NCBI RefSeq assembly: GCF_000214595.1
Contig: NZ_AFIG01000001.1
Coordinates: 910,382-974,381, forward strand
Origin: Methylophaga thalassica MP
Lineage (GTDB): Bacteria; Pseudomonadota; Gammaproteobacteria; Nitrosococcales; Methylophagaceae
Length of the DNA stretch: 64,000 nucleotides
Direction: 5' to 3'
A program made the translations under genes and the position numbers. A model generated the notes under the pieces. The model was given only the letters and a program-made list of their open reading frames with translations, was not told the DNA's origin and did no database searches. This document shows, piece after piece, positions 44,976 through 55,115 of the stretch. Each line of letters opens with the position of its first letter. The stretch's first letter is position 1.

Positions 44976-46592
44976 CTATGAACTACATGAGAGCATAGAG
45001 CAGCCGGGTTTGTTCCTGGCCCAGTCAGGACGTTTTGCTGCATAGCTTTCATATTGTGGTTGTTCATCATAGGGGCGACGCATTACCTCCATAAGCTCAT
45101 TGATTAGGCTTGGGTCGCCTTGTTCCGCTTTATCGATGGCAAGCTGCGACAAATAGTTACGCAAAACATATTTGGGGTTAACAGCGTTCATCTTTGTTTT
45201 ACGTTTTTCGTCACTGATGCCTTCTTCCTCAACACGTTTGAGATAATCTCTGACCCAGTTGGCGATGTCTTTTTTATCTGCCTGACTGAGTGCATCAGGT
45301 GAATAAAAAGCCACCATTAAGGGTGAGAGAAGCTCATCATCGGTTTTATTTTTATCAGTGACGTTTACATCAGCGAGGTGCCGATAGAACAAGGTCATAT
45401 CGGTTTCGGTGAGTTGCATAACGCGATTTAGATCCTGATGTAAGGCTTCATCTGCAGGCTTAAATTCAGCCAAACCTAATTTATCGGCACGCATTTGTTG
45501 CCATTTATCTGTATAGACAGTGACATAGTCATTCAGAATATTTCTCAAAGCTTCAGCATCATCAATCAGTGGATAGATGGCGTTAGCCATTTGCAATAGA
45601 TTCCATTGGGCAATTTGTGGTTGGGCACCAAAACGATAACGCTTACCGGTTGCGTCAGTGGTGTTGGGCGTCCAGTTGGGATCGTAGTCATCAATCCAGC
45701 CATAAGGGCCGTAATCGATAGTCAGGCCGAGCACGGATGTGTTATCTGTATTAAACACACCATGCACAAAACCCACTCGCATCCAATCAACCACCATATC
45801 GGCTGTGCGTTCACAGATTTCTCGGAACCAATCTAAGTAGCTCTGTTTACTTGGCGCACCTAAGTGAGGATAAAACGTATCAATGGTGTAATCGACCAAG
45901 GTTTTTAAGGTTTCGCTGTCGCCACGGGCACTAAATATTTCATAACTGCCCAGACGCAGAAAAGAGGGCGCAACTCGGCAGACCACTGCCCCCGGTTCGC
46001 TCTGTGGCCGGCCATCATAAAACATATCCCGAATCACATCGTCACCTGTGGTGATAAGGCTCAATGCTCGGGTGGTTGGCACGCCAAGATGGTACATGGC
46101 TTCACTACATAAAAACTCACGTACGGATGAACGTAACACGGCCAGACCATCAGCAGTACGTGAGTAGGGCGTTTCCCCTGAACCTTTAAGTTGCAAGCTC
46201 CAGCGTTGTCCTGACTCTCCAATAACTTCACCCAAATTGATGGCACGACCATCGCCTAGCTGGCCAGCCCAATTACCAAACTGGTGACCGCCATAACATT
46301 GGGCATGGGGTTGCATGCCTTCAAGTTGTTGGTTGCCGACAAAAACCTGCTTGAATAAGTCGCTGTGACAATCCTCATCATTGAGTCCAAGTTCTTCGGA
46401 CATTTCCGCTGAGTAGGCCATCAACGTCGGTGATGTTGCTTTTCTTGGTGTGACATAGGAAAAGCAAGCGCCAAGCACTTGTCGGCGGAAGTTGCCTGTT
46501 TCTGCATCAGCAGGTAAACGCTGAATAAATTGATTATCAAACTGCCAGTTAAGCAGGCCATTTGTGGTATTGCTTTCATTTGTCTGTGTCAT
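44976..46592 (-). CDS. selO: SelO pseudokinase, protein AMPylator
   Basis: A 538-residue protein of the SelO/YdiU family, which transfers AMP from ATP to Ser, Thr or Tyr on proteins in redox control. Conserved parts include CYGGHQFGNWAGQLGDGRAINLGEV, LKGSGETPYSRTADG with its flipped nucleotide-binding residues, and VHGVFNTDNTSVLGLTIDYGPYG. The C-terminus ends GCSMLSCSS, where animal SelO has selenocysteine; here both redox residues are Cys. Length is right for bacteria. The gene lies 19 bases upstream of the PQQ dehydrogenase gene and may be cotranscribed with it. Confidence 0.95.
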   Translation of the reverse strand: MTQTNESNTTNGLLNWQFDNQFIQRLPADAETGNFRRQVLGACFSYVTPRKATSPTLMAYSAEMSEELGLNDEDCHSDLFKQVFVGNQQLEGMQPHAQCYGGHQFGNWAGQLGDGRAINLGEVIGESGQRWSLQLKGSGETPYSRTADGLAVLRSSVREFLCSEAMYHLGVPTTRALSLITTGDDVIRDMFYDGRPQSEPGAVVCRVAPSFLRLGSYEIFSARGDSETLKTLVDYTIDTFYPHLGAPSKQSYLDWFREICERTADMVVDWMRVGFVHGVFNTDNTSVLGLTIDYGPYGWIDDYDPNWTPNTTDATGKRYRFGAQPQIAQWNLLQMANAIYPLIDDAEALRNILNDYVTVYTDKWQQMRADKLGLAEFKPADEALHQDLNRVMQLTETDMTLFYRHLADVNVTDKNKTDDELLSPLMVAFYSPDALSQADKKDIANWVRDYLKRVEEEGISDEKRKTKMNAVNPKYVLRNYLSQLAIDKAEQGDPSLINELMEVMRRPYDEQPQYESYAAKRPDWARNKPGCSMLSCSS

Positions 46593-46661
46593 GACACCAT
46601 TACACCAAAATTAGGAGAAACAAAAAACCTGTTAAACGTATTGTTAATCAACGAAAAAATA

Positions 46662-47675
46662 CTAATTTGACTGAGGATTAAATTCGACAGCAGGGTTCCA
46701 TATCCGTTGCCAGACCCAGCGAGCCCCTTCCTCACGGTGATTGCTGGTTGCGAATCGGTTCGGGATGCTGGGTATGTATTGGTGCTGACCTTTTTCAGCG
46801 ATGTTAAAGCGGAAAAAATAACTCGGCTCCATCCCCATGCGTAAATCTGAAGCCACGATATGATCACCTTGCAGCTCGAGTTTGAATAAGCCGTTGGTGA
46901 ACCAGTCTATGCGCTTATAGCTTGGGTAATGATCCACTTTACCGATGAGTTCGGCACCACGTTGGTACGTATTTAACATGATGGGGTGACGACCCTCGAA
47001 TACAGAATGAAAACCCTCAAAGTAGTGTTCATCATTGACGGCAATCACTCGCCACAAAAGGGTATTAAAAGCAGTTGCAGAGACTTGCATCTGATCGACC
47101 TCAATACCTTGCTCAGCAAAAGCGCTTTCAGCTTGATGTTCAACCCACTGTTGAGCAAGTAGTCCCCATGTTAGATACACACAGCTAAAAGCAAAGGTAT
47201 AACGCATGAGTTTCGCACTGATGATTTTATCTGGTGCGATTAATACTGCTAAAAAACCAATTAAAAGCGGGATGGAGTAGGTCGGATCAATAATGAACAC
47301 ACTGCCACCAGAAACCGGACTCGGCATTAACGGCCAGAATAATTGCGTGCCATAGACGGTGAGTGCATCCAGCCCTGAATGGGTAATTAAGGCCAACCAG
47401 GTCATCAAAAACCAGCTGAAGTAGCTAAAGGTTTTATCAAAACGATGCAATAAGATCGCGAGTAGAGGAGCGACTGCCGTCTGGACAAACCAGGAATGAC
47501 TCCAACTTCGGTGCATTGTCATTGAAGCCAGATCAGTCTCATGGGGAATAAAGATATCTAAATCGGGTAACACGGCAATTGCCGCTCCCCATAACACCGC
47601 TTTTCGTGGGGATTTTTTACCAGCAACCATATAACCTACGGCACCGCCGAGTAATGCTTGTGTTACTGTATCCAT
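46662..47675 (-). CDS. DUF457/YdjM-type membrane-bound metal-dependent hydrolase
   Basis: A 337-residue membrane protein. It opens MDTVTQALLGGAVGYMVAG and carries LPDLDIFIPHETD and HRSWSHSWFVQ, where His and Asp make the presumed metal site of the DUF457 (YdjM) family; a third set, THSGLDALTVYGTQLFWP, follows. Five or so helices fill the first 200 residues and the C-terminal third is soluble. Members are linked to SOS and phospholipid roles, but none is clear. Start at ATG 47675. Confidence 0.82.
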   Translation of the reverse strand: MDTVTQALLGGAVGYMVAGKKSPRKAVLWGAAIAVLPDLDIFIPHETDLASMTMHRSWSHSWFVQTAVAPLLAILLHRFDKTFSYFSWFLMTWLALITHSGLDALTVYGTQLFWPLMPSPVSGGSVFIIDPTYSIPLLIGFLAVLIAPDKIISAKLMRYTFAFSCVYLTWGLLAQQWVEHQAESAFAEQGIEVDQMQVSATAFNTLLWRVIAVNDEHYFEGFHSVFEGRHPIMLNTYQRGAELIGKVDHYPSYKRIDWFTNGLFKLELQGDHIVASDLRMGMEPSYFFRFNIAEKGQHQYIPSIPNRFATSNHREEGARWVWQRIWNPAVEFNPQSN

Positions 47676-47820
47676 CTGATTTTTATAACCTTAAAATATG
47701 TAAGTTGATTAATGTGAGATTTTACGTTTTGCCAACGGTTGCGGGAAAATATTCCCTGGGCTACATTCGGCTATCTTAAATGATATCCATAACCTCTGAA
47801 TTCAAGACGCTGAGCTCAAT

Positions 47821-49413
47821 ATGAAAAAGAACGCGCCCCTAAGACAAATATCTCAAGCAGAAATTCAACCCATCCTCAATGCGTTAAATTCAGGTCAGTT
47901 AGCGATGGCGGAAGCCATCTCGAAAAAACTGCTTAAACAGTTTCCTAATGCGTTTGTTTTACACAACCTCTATGGCAATGCCTTAGCGGGACAAAATAAA
48001 ACAAAAGAAGCGGTTGAGGCTTTTCGTAAGGCGATAAAAATTGATCCCAGTATTGCCGAAATGCATTTTAATCTAGCGGCGCTTCTCACCAATATGAACC
48101 GTCATGAAGAAGCTATCCAGAGTTATAAAAAAGCCGTCAGTCTTAAACCGAATCTCGTCGATGCTTATTATAATATGGGCATCGCTCATCAAGCCTTAAA
48201 GCAATACCTGCAGGCAAGCCAAAATTATCAAAAAGCGATTGAGCTTGAGCCGGGCTTTTATGAAGCCATGGTAAATCTGGGCGTTGTTTTGCAAGAACAG
48301 GGCATGTTGATTGAAGCCATCAACACATACAATAAGGCTTTACATATTCATAACGATGCACAGATTTATTTCAACCTCGGCACAGCCTACAAAAATCAAG
48401 GTAAATTAGGTGAGGCCATAGCTGCCTATAACAAGGCATTAGAACTTAATCCCGATTATGCCGATGTGCATCGCAGTGTTGGGGAAGTCTTGCGTGATCA
48501 AGGCCGATATGACGAATCGGTTGCTGCCTATAAACGTGCATTAGAACTCAATCCTGATTTACCGATGGCTAACTACAGTCTGGCTGTGTATCTTTATGAT
48601 AGTGGTGATTTGCAGGGTGCCTTGGAGCATTTCCAACGCTCTCAATACGCTGATTGGCAGGAGCGATCCTTATATTGTCTTTATAAAACAGGGCAGTTTG
48701 AGAAGTTTAAGAACGGCCTTGATGCATTAAAGCGAAGTAAAGACAACTCGCCATTTTTAGCGACATTAGCCGGGCATTATGCTGAAAACTTTGGCACCGA
48801 GAATGACTACAATTTCTGTAAAAATCCACTGGATTTTGTGTTTCATACCGAAATCCCCGAGCTTAAAAACAATAGCGAGTTTTTAAACCAGCTTTTACAA
48901 GATATTCATACCTGCGATGTGGATGAAAAGTCTCAGGGACGACTATACAATGGTGTGCAATCTTCCGGTAATTTATTTAAACGCCCCGAAGCATCATTCA
49001 GGCAACTGGCAGAATATGTTGCTCAAGCAGTAGAACTATATCGTCAGACTTTTGCCGGAGAAAACTGTCAGTTCGTTAAAGCTTTCCCGAAAACCACCGA
49101 GTTCGCCAGTTCCTGGTATGTGAAAATGAAAAGTGGTGGTCATCTGACCTCTCATATTCATGAAGAAGGCTGGGTCAGTGGCTCGCTGTATTTATCATTA
49201 CCCAAAAATAAACAGCATGAACATGAGGGAAGTATCGAGCTAAGCACCCATGGTGATGACTATCCCAAAAAACACGATAACTTCCCCACCAAAACCATTG
49301 CTCCGGAAGTTGGTGACTTGGTGATGTTTCCCTCATCCTGTTTCCATCGCACCATTCCATTCAGCTCAGATGAAGAACGTATTTGTATTGCGTTTGATTT
49401 GAAACCGATGTGA
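47821..49413 (+). CDS. TPR protein with C-terminal 2-oxoglutarate/Fe(II) oxygenase-like domain
   Basis: A 530-residue protein. About eight tetratricopeptide repeats fill residues 30-265 (units such as EAVEAFRKAIKIDPSIAEMHFNLA). The last 200 residues fit the 2OG-FeII_Oxy_5 (TIGR02466-like) fold: HLTSHIHEEGWVSGSLYLS gives the first metal ligands, CFHRTIPFSSDEERICIAFDL the distal His and the 2OG-binding Arg. TPRs would bind a protein partner and the oxygenase could hydroxylate it or a sugar. It is followed after 34 bases by a PglL-like gene and then a pilin gene, so a surface-protein or pilus modification role is a reasonable guess. Confidence 0.83.
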   Translation: MKKNAPLRQISQAEIQPILNALNSGQLAMAEAISKKLLKQFPNAFVLHNLYGNALAGQNKTKEAVEAFRKAIKIDPSIAEMHFNLAALLTNMNRHEEAIQSYKKAVSLKPNLVDAYYNMGIAHQALKQYLQASQNYQKAIELEPGFYEAMVNLGVVLQEQGMLIEAINTYNKALHIHNDAQIYFNLGTAYKNQGKLGEAIAAYNKALELNPDYADVHRSVGEVLRDQGRYDESVAAYKRALELNPDLPMANYSLAVYLYDSGDLQGALEHFQRSQYADWQERSLYCLYKTGQFEKFKNGLDALKRSKDNSPFLATLAGHYAENFGTENDYNFCKNPLDFVFHTEIPELKNNSEFLNQLLQDIHTCDVDEKSQGRLYNGVQSSGNLFKRPEASFRQLAEYVAQAVELYRQTFAGENCQFVKAFPKTTEFASSWYVKMKSGGHLTSHIHEEGWVSGSLYLSLPKNKQHEHEGSIELSTHGDDYPKKHDNFPTKTIAPEVGDLVMFPSSCFHRTIPFSSDEERICIAFDLKPM

Positions 49414-49447
49414 TAGCGAATTAAAAAAGCCAAAAGGATATTGCTTA

Positions 49448-51145
49448 ATGCAAAACCAACGATTATCACCCAGTAGAATACTTGAAGGTCTACTGTTTTT
49501 ATTATTTGTTATTTCGCCGTTTTACATTAAATCGAGTATTGGTGGTACGGGTTTTGATTTACCGTTTAATATTTCGGTTTGGTTTGCTGCAACATTAGTG
49601 ATTGGCTTTATGCTCTGGCATGTTGCCAGTAGTGACACCATCACCTTACCCAAAAATTATCTTTATTTGTTGATGCTGCCAGCCGGCATTCTATTGTCTG
49701 CAGTCATAGCCGGTGTGGTTGATCCTGTAACGTGGTTATTCAGAATTTTATATATCCTTGCCGGTGTTATTTTTTTGTTTGGTTTGTTTCAGTTCAAGAG
49801 TTTGTCTGTTGAGCAGGTACTGTTTTTTATTGTTGTATCGGGGCTGTTTGTTTCCATATATGGTGTTGTTGAGATTCATCAATGGCAAGATTTTATTGGG
49901 GATTGGTTACCTAGATCTAATGACAATTTACCAACCACTATTTTTCAGCAGGTAAATGTCACGGCTAGCTATCTAGCTACAGCAATATTAATTGCTATTT
50001 ATCTGCTGTTTACTCAATCAGCTAATACTAAAAAACTGATTCAGTCGCTTCTTTATAGCACGATCATATTGGCTACTTATGTCTTGGTGTCATCAGGCTC
50101 AAGAACGGGGTTGCTATCACTGGGACTTGGTCTTATTTTTCTACTACTTGGTTTATTAAAATCTGTAATAGAACACAAAGCGAAGTTCAGTACTGTGATC
50201 GTAATTTTATTACTGGCGTCATGGGCTGGACAGGCTGGGTTCAACAGAACTGCTGATAAAACCTATAAATTAGTTAATGCAGAGAATTCAGAAGCCAGAG
50301 TGGTTATCTATCACGCTGCTCTTGACTCAATTCAATCGTCACCACTTGTTGGTCATGGTATAGGTAGTTATAAAAAAGAGTGGCTAGCTCACTCACCTGA
50401 TTGGTATGAAGATTATTCAACTGTTGATATGCCTTATACATTGGGACATCCTCATAATGAATTATTAATGTGGGCGATTGAGGGAGGTATGTTAGCTGTT
50501 GTTGGTATTTTGATAGCGTTGATATCGACGATATGGTTCATAGCCCGCTTTTATGGGCTAACAAGCCTAGCCTATTTTTCATTGTTACTGCCAATATCAA
50601 TGCACACTATGCTTGAACTGCCTTTTTATATTTCATCCTTGCATTGGTTTGTATGGTTATTTCTTATTTTTGTGACATTAAGAAATATCGTTATTGATAA
50701 AAATAATCAGCTTAGTCAGATGGCGAGATTCTCTATCAGAGGACTTAGTCTCATAGTAGGGTTGGTTTCATCCTTATTTTTATTACAAACTGCCCTAGCC
50801 CAGAAAGACATTATTGACTTTGTCTATGGACGAACAACTGAACAGCCACTTCAGCGGGCGTTGATAAATCCTTATTTTCAGGCTGAGGCTAGAGATATGG
50901 CGAACAGAAGCGTGCTTTACTATGCGATTGAAAATGGTGATAAACAAAAAATCATGCAACTGCTTAGTCAGTTTCAACAAGAGTTAGATATGAATCCTGA
51001 CTTAAAATTATTTGAAGATGTCATTAACGGTTATGAGGCGATAAAGGATCAAGAAAAAAGCTGTTTTGTTGCTAAATGTGCATTAAAGATTTATCCATGG
51101 AATGGAGGCTTAGAGAAATACATAGCAACCTGCTCCAGAAAGTGA
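49448..51145 (+). CDS. O-antigen ligase / PglL-type pilin oligosaccharyltransferase
   Basis: A 565-residue polytopic membrane protein with about 12-13 helices. The Wzy_C domain lies at about residues 190-350, with SSGSRTGLLSLG and the long periplasmic loop that ends in GHPHNELLMWAIEGG, the HxxNxxL-like motif of ligases. The C-terminal 150 residues form a soluble tail, as in PglL. It sits directly upstream of the pilin gene, the classic partner of PglL/TfpO O-glycosyltransferases, so pilin glycosylation is the best guess over O-antigen ligation. AAGGA precedes the start. Confidence 0.82.
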   Translation: MQNQRLSPSRILEGLLFLLFVISPFYIKSSIGGTGFDLPFNISVWFAATLVIGFMLWHVASSDTITLPKNYLYLLMLPAGILLSAVIAGVVDPVTWLFRILYILAGVIFLFGLFQFKSLSVEQVLFFIVVSGLFVSIYGVVEIHQWQDFIGDWLPRSNDNLPTTIFQQVNVTASYLATAILIAIYLLFTQSANTKKLIQSLLYSTIILATYVLVSSGSRTGLLSLGLGLIFLLLGLLKSVIEHKAKFSTVIVILLLASWAGQAGFNRTADKTYKLVNAENSEARVVIYHAALDSIQSSPLVGHGIGSYKKEWLAHSPDWYEDYSTVDMPYTLGHPHNELLMWAIEGGMLAVVGILIALISTIWFIARFYGLTSLAYFSLLLPISMHTMLELPFYISSLHWFVWLFLIFVTLRNIVIDKNNQLSQMARFSIRGLSLIVGLVSSLFLLQTALAQKDIIDFVYGRTTEQPLQRALINPYFQAEARDMANRSVLYYAIENGDKQKIMQLLSQFQQELDMNPDLKLFEDVINGYEAIKDQEKSCFVAKCALKIYPWNGGLEKYIATCSRK

Positions 51146-51169
51146 CATAAAGTGTCACTTTATGACACT
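51141..51169. repeat. 29-bp interrupted palindrome between pglL-like and pilin genes
   Basis: AGTGACATAAAGTG and CACTTTATGACACT pair at 13 of 14 positions with a single T between. The first bases hold the ligase stop codon. No T run follows, so it is not a classic terminator; it could be a dimer-binding operator or an mRNA hairpin. Confidence 0.6.
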
Positions 51170-51240
51170 GGCTAACATATGTAATAAAAGAAGAGTTCAA
51201 TCCATTGCTATAAGTGCATGAAAAATCAATGGAAGTACAG

Positions 51241-51257
51241 TTGGCACAATAACTGTA
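51241..51257 (+). promoter_or_regulatory. Possible sigma54 promoter of the pilin gene
   Basis: TTGGCACAATAACTGTA keeps the GG of the -24 box with ten bases to GT in place of the usual GC at -12. It lies 50 bases upstream of the pilin ATG, the usual place for pilA promoters that use RpoN and PilR. Confidence 0.5.
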
Positions 51258-51306
51258 TTAGTGAAGTTTAAGCGTAGTGCTTAATTTAAGAAATACGGAG
51301 ATAAAT

Positions 51307-51744
51307 ATGAATAAAGTCCAACAAGGTTTTACATTAATCGAACTGATGATTGTTGTAGCTATCATCGGTATTTTGGCGGCTATTGCTTTACCTGCTTATC
51401 AGCAGTATACGGCTCGAGCCCAATTCTCTGAAGTTATATTATCTACTTCAGCAGCAAAAACAGCAGTAGAAGTATGTGCTCAAAGTACAGGTGCGACGAC
51501 TACATGTGTTAGTGCTAGCGCTGGTCAGGTTAAAAAAGCAGTTGATGGTGCTACTGGTGGTCAATTTGTTAAAAGTCTAGAGGTTACAGCTCCTACTGCT
51601 ACGACTGTTAAGATTACTGCCATTGGTGATGGTAATGCTCCTGTCGTAGATACTGACTATATTTTGAATGGAACGCTCTCGAAAGGTGCTGTTTCATGGT
51701 CCGTTGACAATGCTTCTGAATGTTTAGCAGAAGGGTTATGTTAA
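51307..51744 (+). CDS. Type IV major pilin, PilA-like
   Basis: A 145-residue prepilin. MNKVQQG is the leader; prepilin peptidase cleaves before Phe in [21 protein letters not shown], with Glu5 of the mature chain present. The rest ([17 protein letters not shown]) follows the type IVa pattern. Four cysteines ([11 protein letters not shown] and the terminal CLAEGLC) may form two disulfides, one closing the C-terminal D-region. I chose ATG 51307, with GGAG upstream, over a frame start ten codons earlier because the leader begins there. A strong terminator follows, so it is expressed on its own. Confidence 0.94.
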   Translation: MNKVQQGFTLIELMIVVAIIGILAAIALPAYQQYTARAQFSEVILSTSAAKTAVEVCAQSTGATTTCVSASAGQVKKAVDGATGGQFVKSLEVTAPTATTVKITAIGDGNAPVVDTDYILNGTLSKGAVSWSVDNASECLAEGLC

Positions 51745-51765
51745 TACGTGGTATTAGTGAGTTTA

Positions 51766-51798
51766 TAAAAAAAGCCCCGCATTGCGGGGCTTTTTTTC
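51766..51798. terminator. Terminator between pilin and metG
   Basis: AAAGCCCCGC and GCGGGGCTTT form a perfect stem around ATT, with A run before and T run after. It serves the convergent pilin and metG genes. Confidence 0.94.
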
Positions 51799-51817
51799 GC
51801 CTGTAATAATGTGATAT

Positions 51818-53845
51818 CTATTTCACTCTCATTCCCGGCTGAGCACCGTCATCTGGATTCAATATAAACAAATCCTTCCCACCAGGTCCTGCTGCCAAAA
51901 CCATACCTTCTGATAAACCAAAACGCATTTTCCTTGGCACTAGGTTGGCGACCATGACGGTTAATTTACCGAGAAGGTCTTCTGGCGAGTAAGCCGATTT
52001 AATACCTGCAAATACCTGACGTTTACCCAGGCCTATGTCTAAAGTGAGTTTAAGCAGCTTATCTGCACCTTCCACATGTTCTGCATTGACGATTTTGGCA
52101 ATACGTAAATCAATCTTGGCGAAGTCATCAAACTGGATTTCATCGGCTATGGGGTCAATATCTGTATTGCTTGCTGTTTGTTTCTCTGCCGGTTTTGTTT
52201 CTGTCATATTTTCTTTTGATTCTTCAATGATGGCATCGATTTTTTCTTTTTCGATACGTGTCATCAGAGGTGTAAATTTATTAATTGTATGACCAAGCAG
52301 TGGCGATGCGATATCAGCCCAGTTCAATGGTTTGATATTGAGGAAGGCTTCAGCTTGTTCAGCAGTTTTCGGTAATACCGGTTTTAAATAAGCGATTAAT
52401 ACACGGAATAAATTAATGCCCATACTGTAAATGGCTTGAACTTCTTGCTCTTTACCTTCTTCTTTGGCTAGCGCCCAAGGTTTCATTTCATCAATGTATT
52501 GGTTGGCACGATCAGCGAGCGCCATAATTTCACGCATGGCCTGACCAAACTCTCGTTTTTCGTAGCGTTCAGCTAATGCTTCGGCTTGATTGACAAAGCT
52601 ATCAAACAAGTCCGCATCGGCTAGTAAATCACTTAACTGGCCATCACATTTTTTACTCAGATAACCGGCGCACCGGCTGGCGATATTGACGACTTTACCG
52701 ACTAAGTCAGCATTAATTCGGGTTTGGAAGTCTTCCAGACTTAAGTCAATATCATCAATACCACTGCCGAGTTTGGCAGCAAAGTAATAACGTAGATATT
52801 CTGGGTCAAGATGATTCAAATAGGTACGTGCTTTGATAAAGGTGCCGCGAGATTTCGACATTTTCTTGCCATCGACGGTCAGGAAACCGTGTGCATAGAT
52901 ATTATCTGGTTGACGGAAACCTGCACCTTCTAGCATCGCCGGCCAGAACAGGGCATGGAAATAAATAATGTCTTTACCAATAAAGTGCACCATTTCGGTA
53001 TCGCTGCCTGGTTTCATAAAGGAATCAAAATCAACGCCGGTACGATCACAGAAGTTTTTGAAACTGGCTAAATAGCCAATCGGCGCATCCATCCACACAT
53101 AAAAGAATTTATTTTCTGTATCTGGAATTTCAAAACCAAAGTAGGGCGCGTCACGTGAAATGTCCCAGTCTTGCAAACCGCTATCAAACCATTCGCTGAG
53201 TTTACGTGTCACTTCTGGCTGAAGATGATCACTGTTGGTCCATTCTTTTAATGTTTTTTCAAAATTACCGAGTTTGAAAAAATAATGCTCGGATTCTTTG
53301 GTAATCGGCGTAGCGCCAGAGACAGCAGATACCGGGTTTTTGAGTTCGGTGGGTTCATAAGTGGCGCCACAGACTTCACAGTTATCACCATATTGATCGG
53401 CGGCACCACATTTTGGGCATTCACCGCGAATAAACCGATCGGGTAAGAACATTTCTTTTTCCGGATCGTAGGCTTGGCTAATGGTTCTGGCTTCAATATG
53501 ACCCGCATCTCGGTTAGCAAGATAAATCTGACTGGCTAAGGCTCGGTTTTCATCGCTGTGGGTACTATGAAAGTTATCAAAGCCAATGTTGAACTCAGAA
53601 AAGTCAGCCTGATGCTCTTTGCTGACATCGCTAATCAGCTGTTCAGGTGTGATGCCTTCATTTTGAGCACGCAGCATAATCGGTGTGCCATGTGCGTCAT
53701 CTGCGCAAACATAGAAGCATTGGTTGCCACGCATTTTCTGGAAACGTACCCAGACGTCAGTTTGGATGTATTCCACCATGTGGCCCAGATGTATTGAACC
53801 ATTGGCATAAGGGAGAGCGCTGGTGACCAGAATTTTTCTTTGCAT
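51818..53845 (-). CDS. metG: Methionyl-tRNA synthetase
   Basis: A 675-residue class I synthetase that charges tRNA-Met. The HIGH motif appears as HLGH in [13 protein letters not shown], the KMSKS motif is [11 protein letters not shown], and the zinc-finger region with [18 protein letters not shown] is that of the four-cysteine E. coli-type enzyme. A C-terminal tRNA-binding (Trbp111-like) domain lies at about residues 570-675 ([15 protein letters not shown]). Start at 53845. Divergent from a small unknown gene. Full length and no odd residues. Confidence 0.98.
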   Translation of the reverse strand: MQRKILVTSALPYANGSIHLGHMVEYIQTDVWVRFQKMRGNQCFYVCADDAHGTPIMLRAQNEGITPEQLISDVSKEHQADFSEFNIGFDNFHSTHSDENRALASQIYLANRDAGHIEARTISQAYDPEKEMFLPDRFIRGECPKCGAADQYGDNCEVCGATYEPTELKNPVSAVSGATPITKESEHYFFKLGNFEKTLKEWTNSDHLQPEVTRKLSEWFDSGLQDWDISRDAPYFGFEIPDTENKFFYVWMDAPIGYLASFKNFCDRTGVDFDSFMKPGSDTEMVHFIGKDIIYFHALFWPAMLEGAGFRQPDNIYAHGFLTVDGKKMSKSRGTFIKARTYLNHLDPEYLRYYFAAKLGSGIDDIDLSLEDFQTRINADLVGKVVNIASRCAGYLSKKCDGQLSDLLADADLFDSFVNQAEALAERYEKREFGQAMREIMALADRANQYIDEMKPWALAKEEGKEQEVQAIYSMGINLFRVLIAYLKPVLPKTAEQAEAFLNIKPLNWADIASPLLGHTINKFTPLMTRIEKEKIDAIIEESKENMTETKPAEKQTASNTDIDPIADEIQFDDFAKIDLRIAKIVNAEHVEGADKLLKLTLDIGLGKRQVFAGIKSAYSPEDLLGKLTVMVANLVPRKMRFGLSEGMVLAAGPGGKDLFILNPDDGAQPGMRVK

Positions 53846-54021
53846 GTGTGAACCGAAATTAACCGTGAGAAAAACGATAAAAGATACCAGAATTAGGGTG
53901 TTTACACCACGTATCAGTCAGCTTTGTCGATGTGATTTATCCGTATGTTGAAAAGCATCAGGCTTTGCATTAGATTGAACCCAACACGCAATATCTAATT
54001 CACGCTTTCTCGGGGTTATCA

Positions 54022-54525
54022 ATGGAGCTGATTTTACACAATATTCATGCTGACTCGGTTGAGTTGGCATTAGAAAAAGCTCGCCAATATCGTTCTTTAA
54101 ATGAGCCTGAGATTGCCGAAAGCATTTGCTCGGATATTTTGCATATCGAGCCTGATAATCAAAAAGCCATTGTTTTGTATATTTTGGCTTTGAGTGATCA
54201 GCTGCATCATGCAGGTAAAAAGACGCAAGTGAAGTCGATTGAAGAAGCCATTGAAAAATTACAAAGCCGCTATCAGCAGTTTTATTATACCGGGCTGCTT
54301 CACGAGCGGCGTGCACGCTTTATGCTGACTCAGAGTATGGCGAGAGTGTTCGCTTATGACTATTTTATAGAAGCTTTACAGTTTTATCAGAAGGCGGAAA
54401 AGATAAGACCGGAACATAACGACGAAGCCACACTTCGCTGGAACAGCTGTATCCGTACCATTGAAAAAGAAAACCTGAAACCTCGTCCTGACAGTAAGGA
54501 TGCCAGATTGGATATGGAAAGCTGA
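54022..54525 (+). CDS. Hypothetical TPR-like helical protein
   Basis: A 167-residue, largely helical protein with two TPR-like units (LNEPEIAESICSDILHIEPDNQKAIV and FYQKAEKIRPEHNDEATLRWNSC). It has no signal or membrane segment. It lies 3 bases ahead of the type B succinate dehydrogenase cytochrome gene and on the same strand; it may be a chaperone or assembly aid for that complex (inference), or merely a chance neighbour. No named family recognised. Confidence 0.7.
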   Translation: MELILHNIHADSVELALEKARQYRSLNEPEIAESICSDILHIEPDNQKAIVLYILALSDQLHHAGKKTQVKSIEEAIEKLQSRYQQFYYTGLLHERRARFMLTQSMARVFAYDYFIEALQFYQKAEKIRPEHNDEATLRWNSCIRTIEKENLKPRPDSKDARLDMES

Positions 54526-54527
54526 GC

Positions 54528-55115
54528 ATGACGTTATTACAGATACAAAAGCGTACGATGACTATCGCAGGAACGGTATTAAGCGTTTATCTCCTGTTTC
54601 ATATGTTATCCAATCTCAGCTTCTTTTTTGGCGATAGCTTTAATCAGTTTTATCAGATTTACAATTCAGCCTGGATACGTTGGCCTGTGTTAGCCATCGT
54701 TCTATTCTGTTTGTGGATTCATGTTCGGGCAGCAGTAAACATACGCCGAAAAAACAATCAGGCTAGGCAGGTTGGCTATAAAAAACATGACAAATTTCAT
54801 ATCCCAGCAGCACTGGTTACGCTGAGTATCATCTTATTATTCTTATTTATTGTTATTCATATTATTCAATCTTTATATGTGAATCCGGATGATGTCAGAA
54901 GCTCAGTAATGAGTTGGTTTAGTTCTGTAATAATCACGCTGTTTTATCTGACCGGTGTGTTTATATTGGTTATGCACTTACAGCACTCCTTGATTAATGT
55001 TCTTCAAACCTTAGGAATTTCAGCAAAAATGCACCATATCGCTATTCATTCGACCGTAGCGCTTTTGGGAGTAGGGTTTGTTTCTATTCCTGTTTATGTA
55101 TGGTTAATGTCATGA
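54528..55115 (+). CDS. sdhC: Type B succinate:quinone oxidoreductase cytochrome b558 subunit
   Basis: A 195-residue, five-helix membrane protein. Conserved histidines (LFHML near residue 25, WIHVRA, FHIPA, VIHII and LVMHLQHSL) provide the two heme ligands expected for the single-subunit anchors of Bacteroidetes and epsilonproteobacteria. Proteobacterial anchors are normally two short subunits (SdhC/SdhD), so this is unusual here. It would pass electrons from the iron-sulfur subunit to quinone. It overlaps the next gene (ATGA). Confidence 0.85.
   Translation: MTLLQIQKRTMTIAGTVLSVYLLFHMLSNLSFFFGDSFNQFYQIYNSAWIRWPVLAIVLFCLWIHVRAAVNIRRKNNQARQVGYKKHDKFHIPAALVTLSIILLFLFIVIHIIQSLYVNPDDVRSSVMSWFSSVIITLFYLTGVFILVMHLQHSLINVLQTLGISAKMHHIAIHSTVALLGVGFVSIPVYVWLMS

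Noticed and set aside
46061-46252. Selenocysteine in SelO
   Set aside because: The C-terminal redox positions are both coded as Cys (GCSMLSCSS) and the stop is an ordinary end of the frame.
53918-54316. A 132-codon minus-strand frame between metG and the TPR-like gene
   Set aside because: It overlaps the plus-strand gene with its better start and helical repeat pattern; no RBS or known family.
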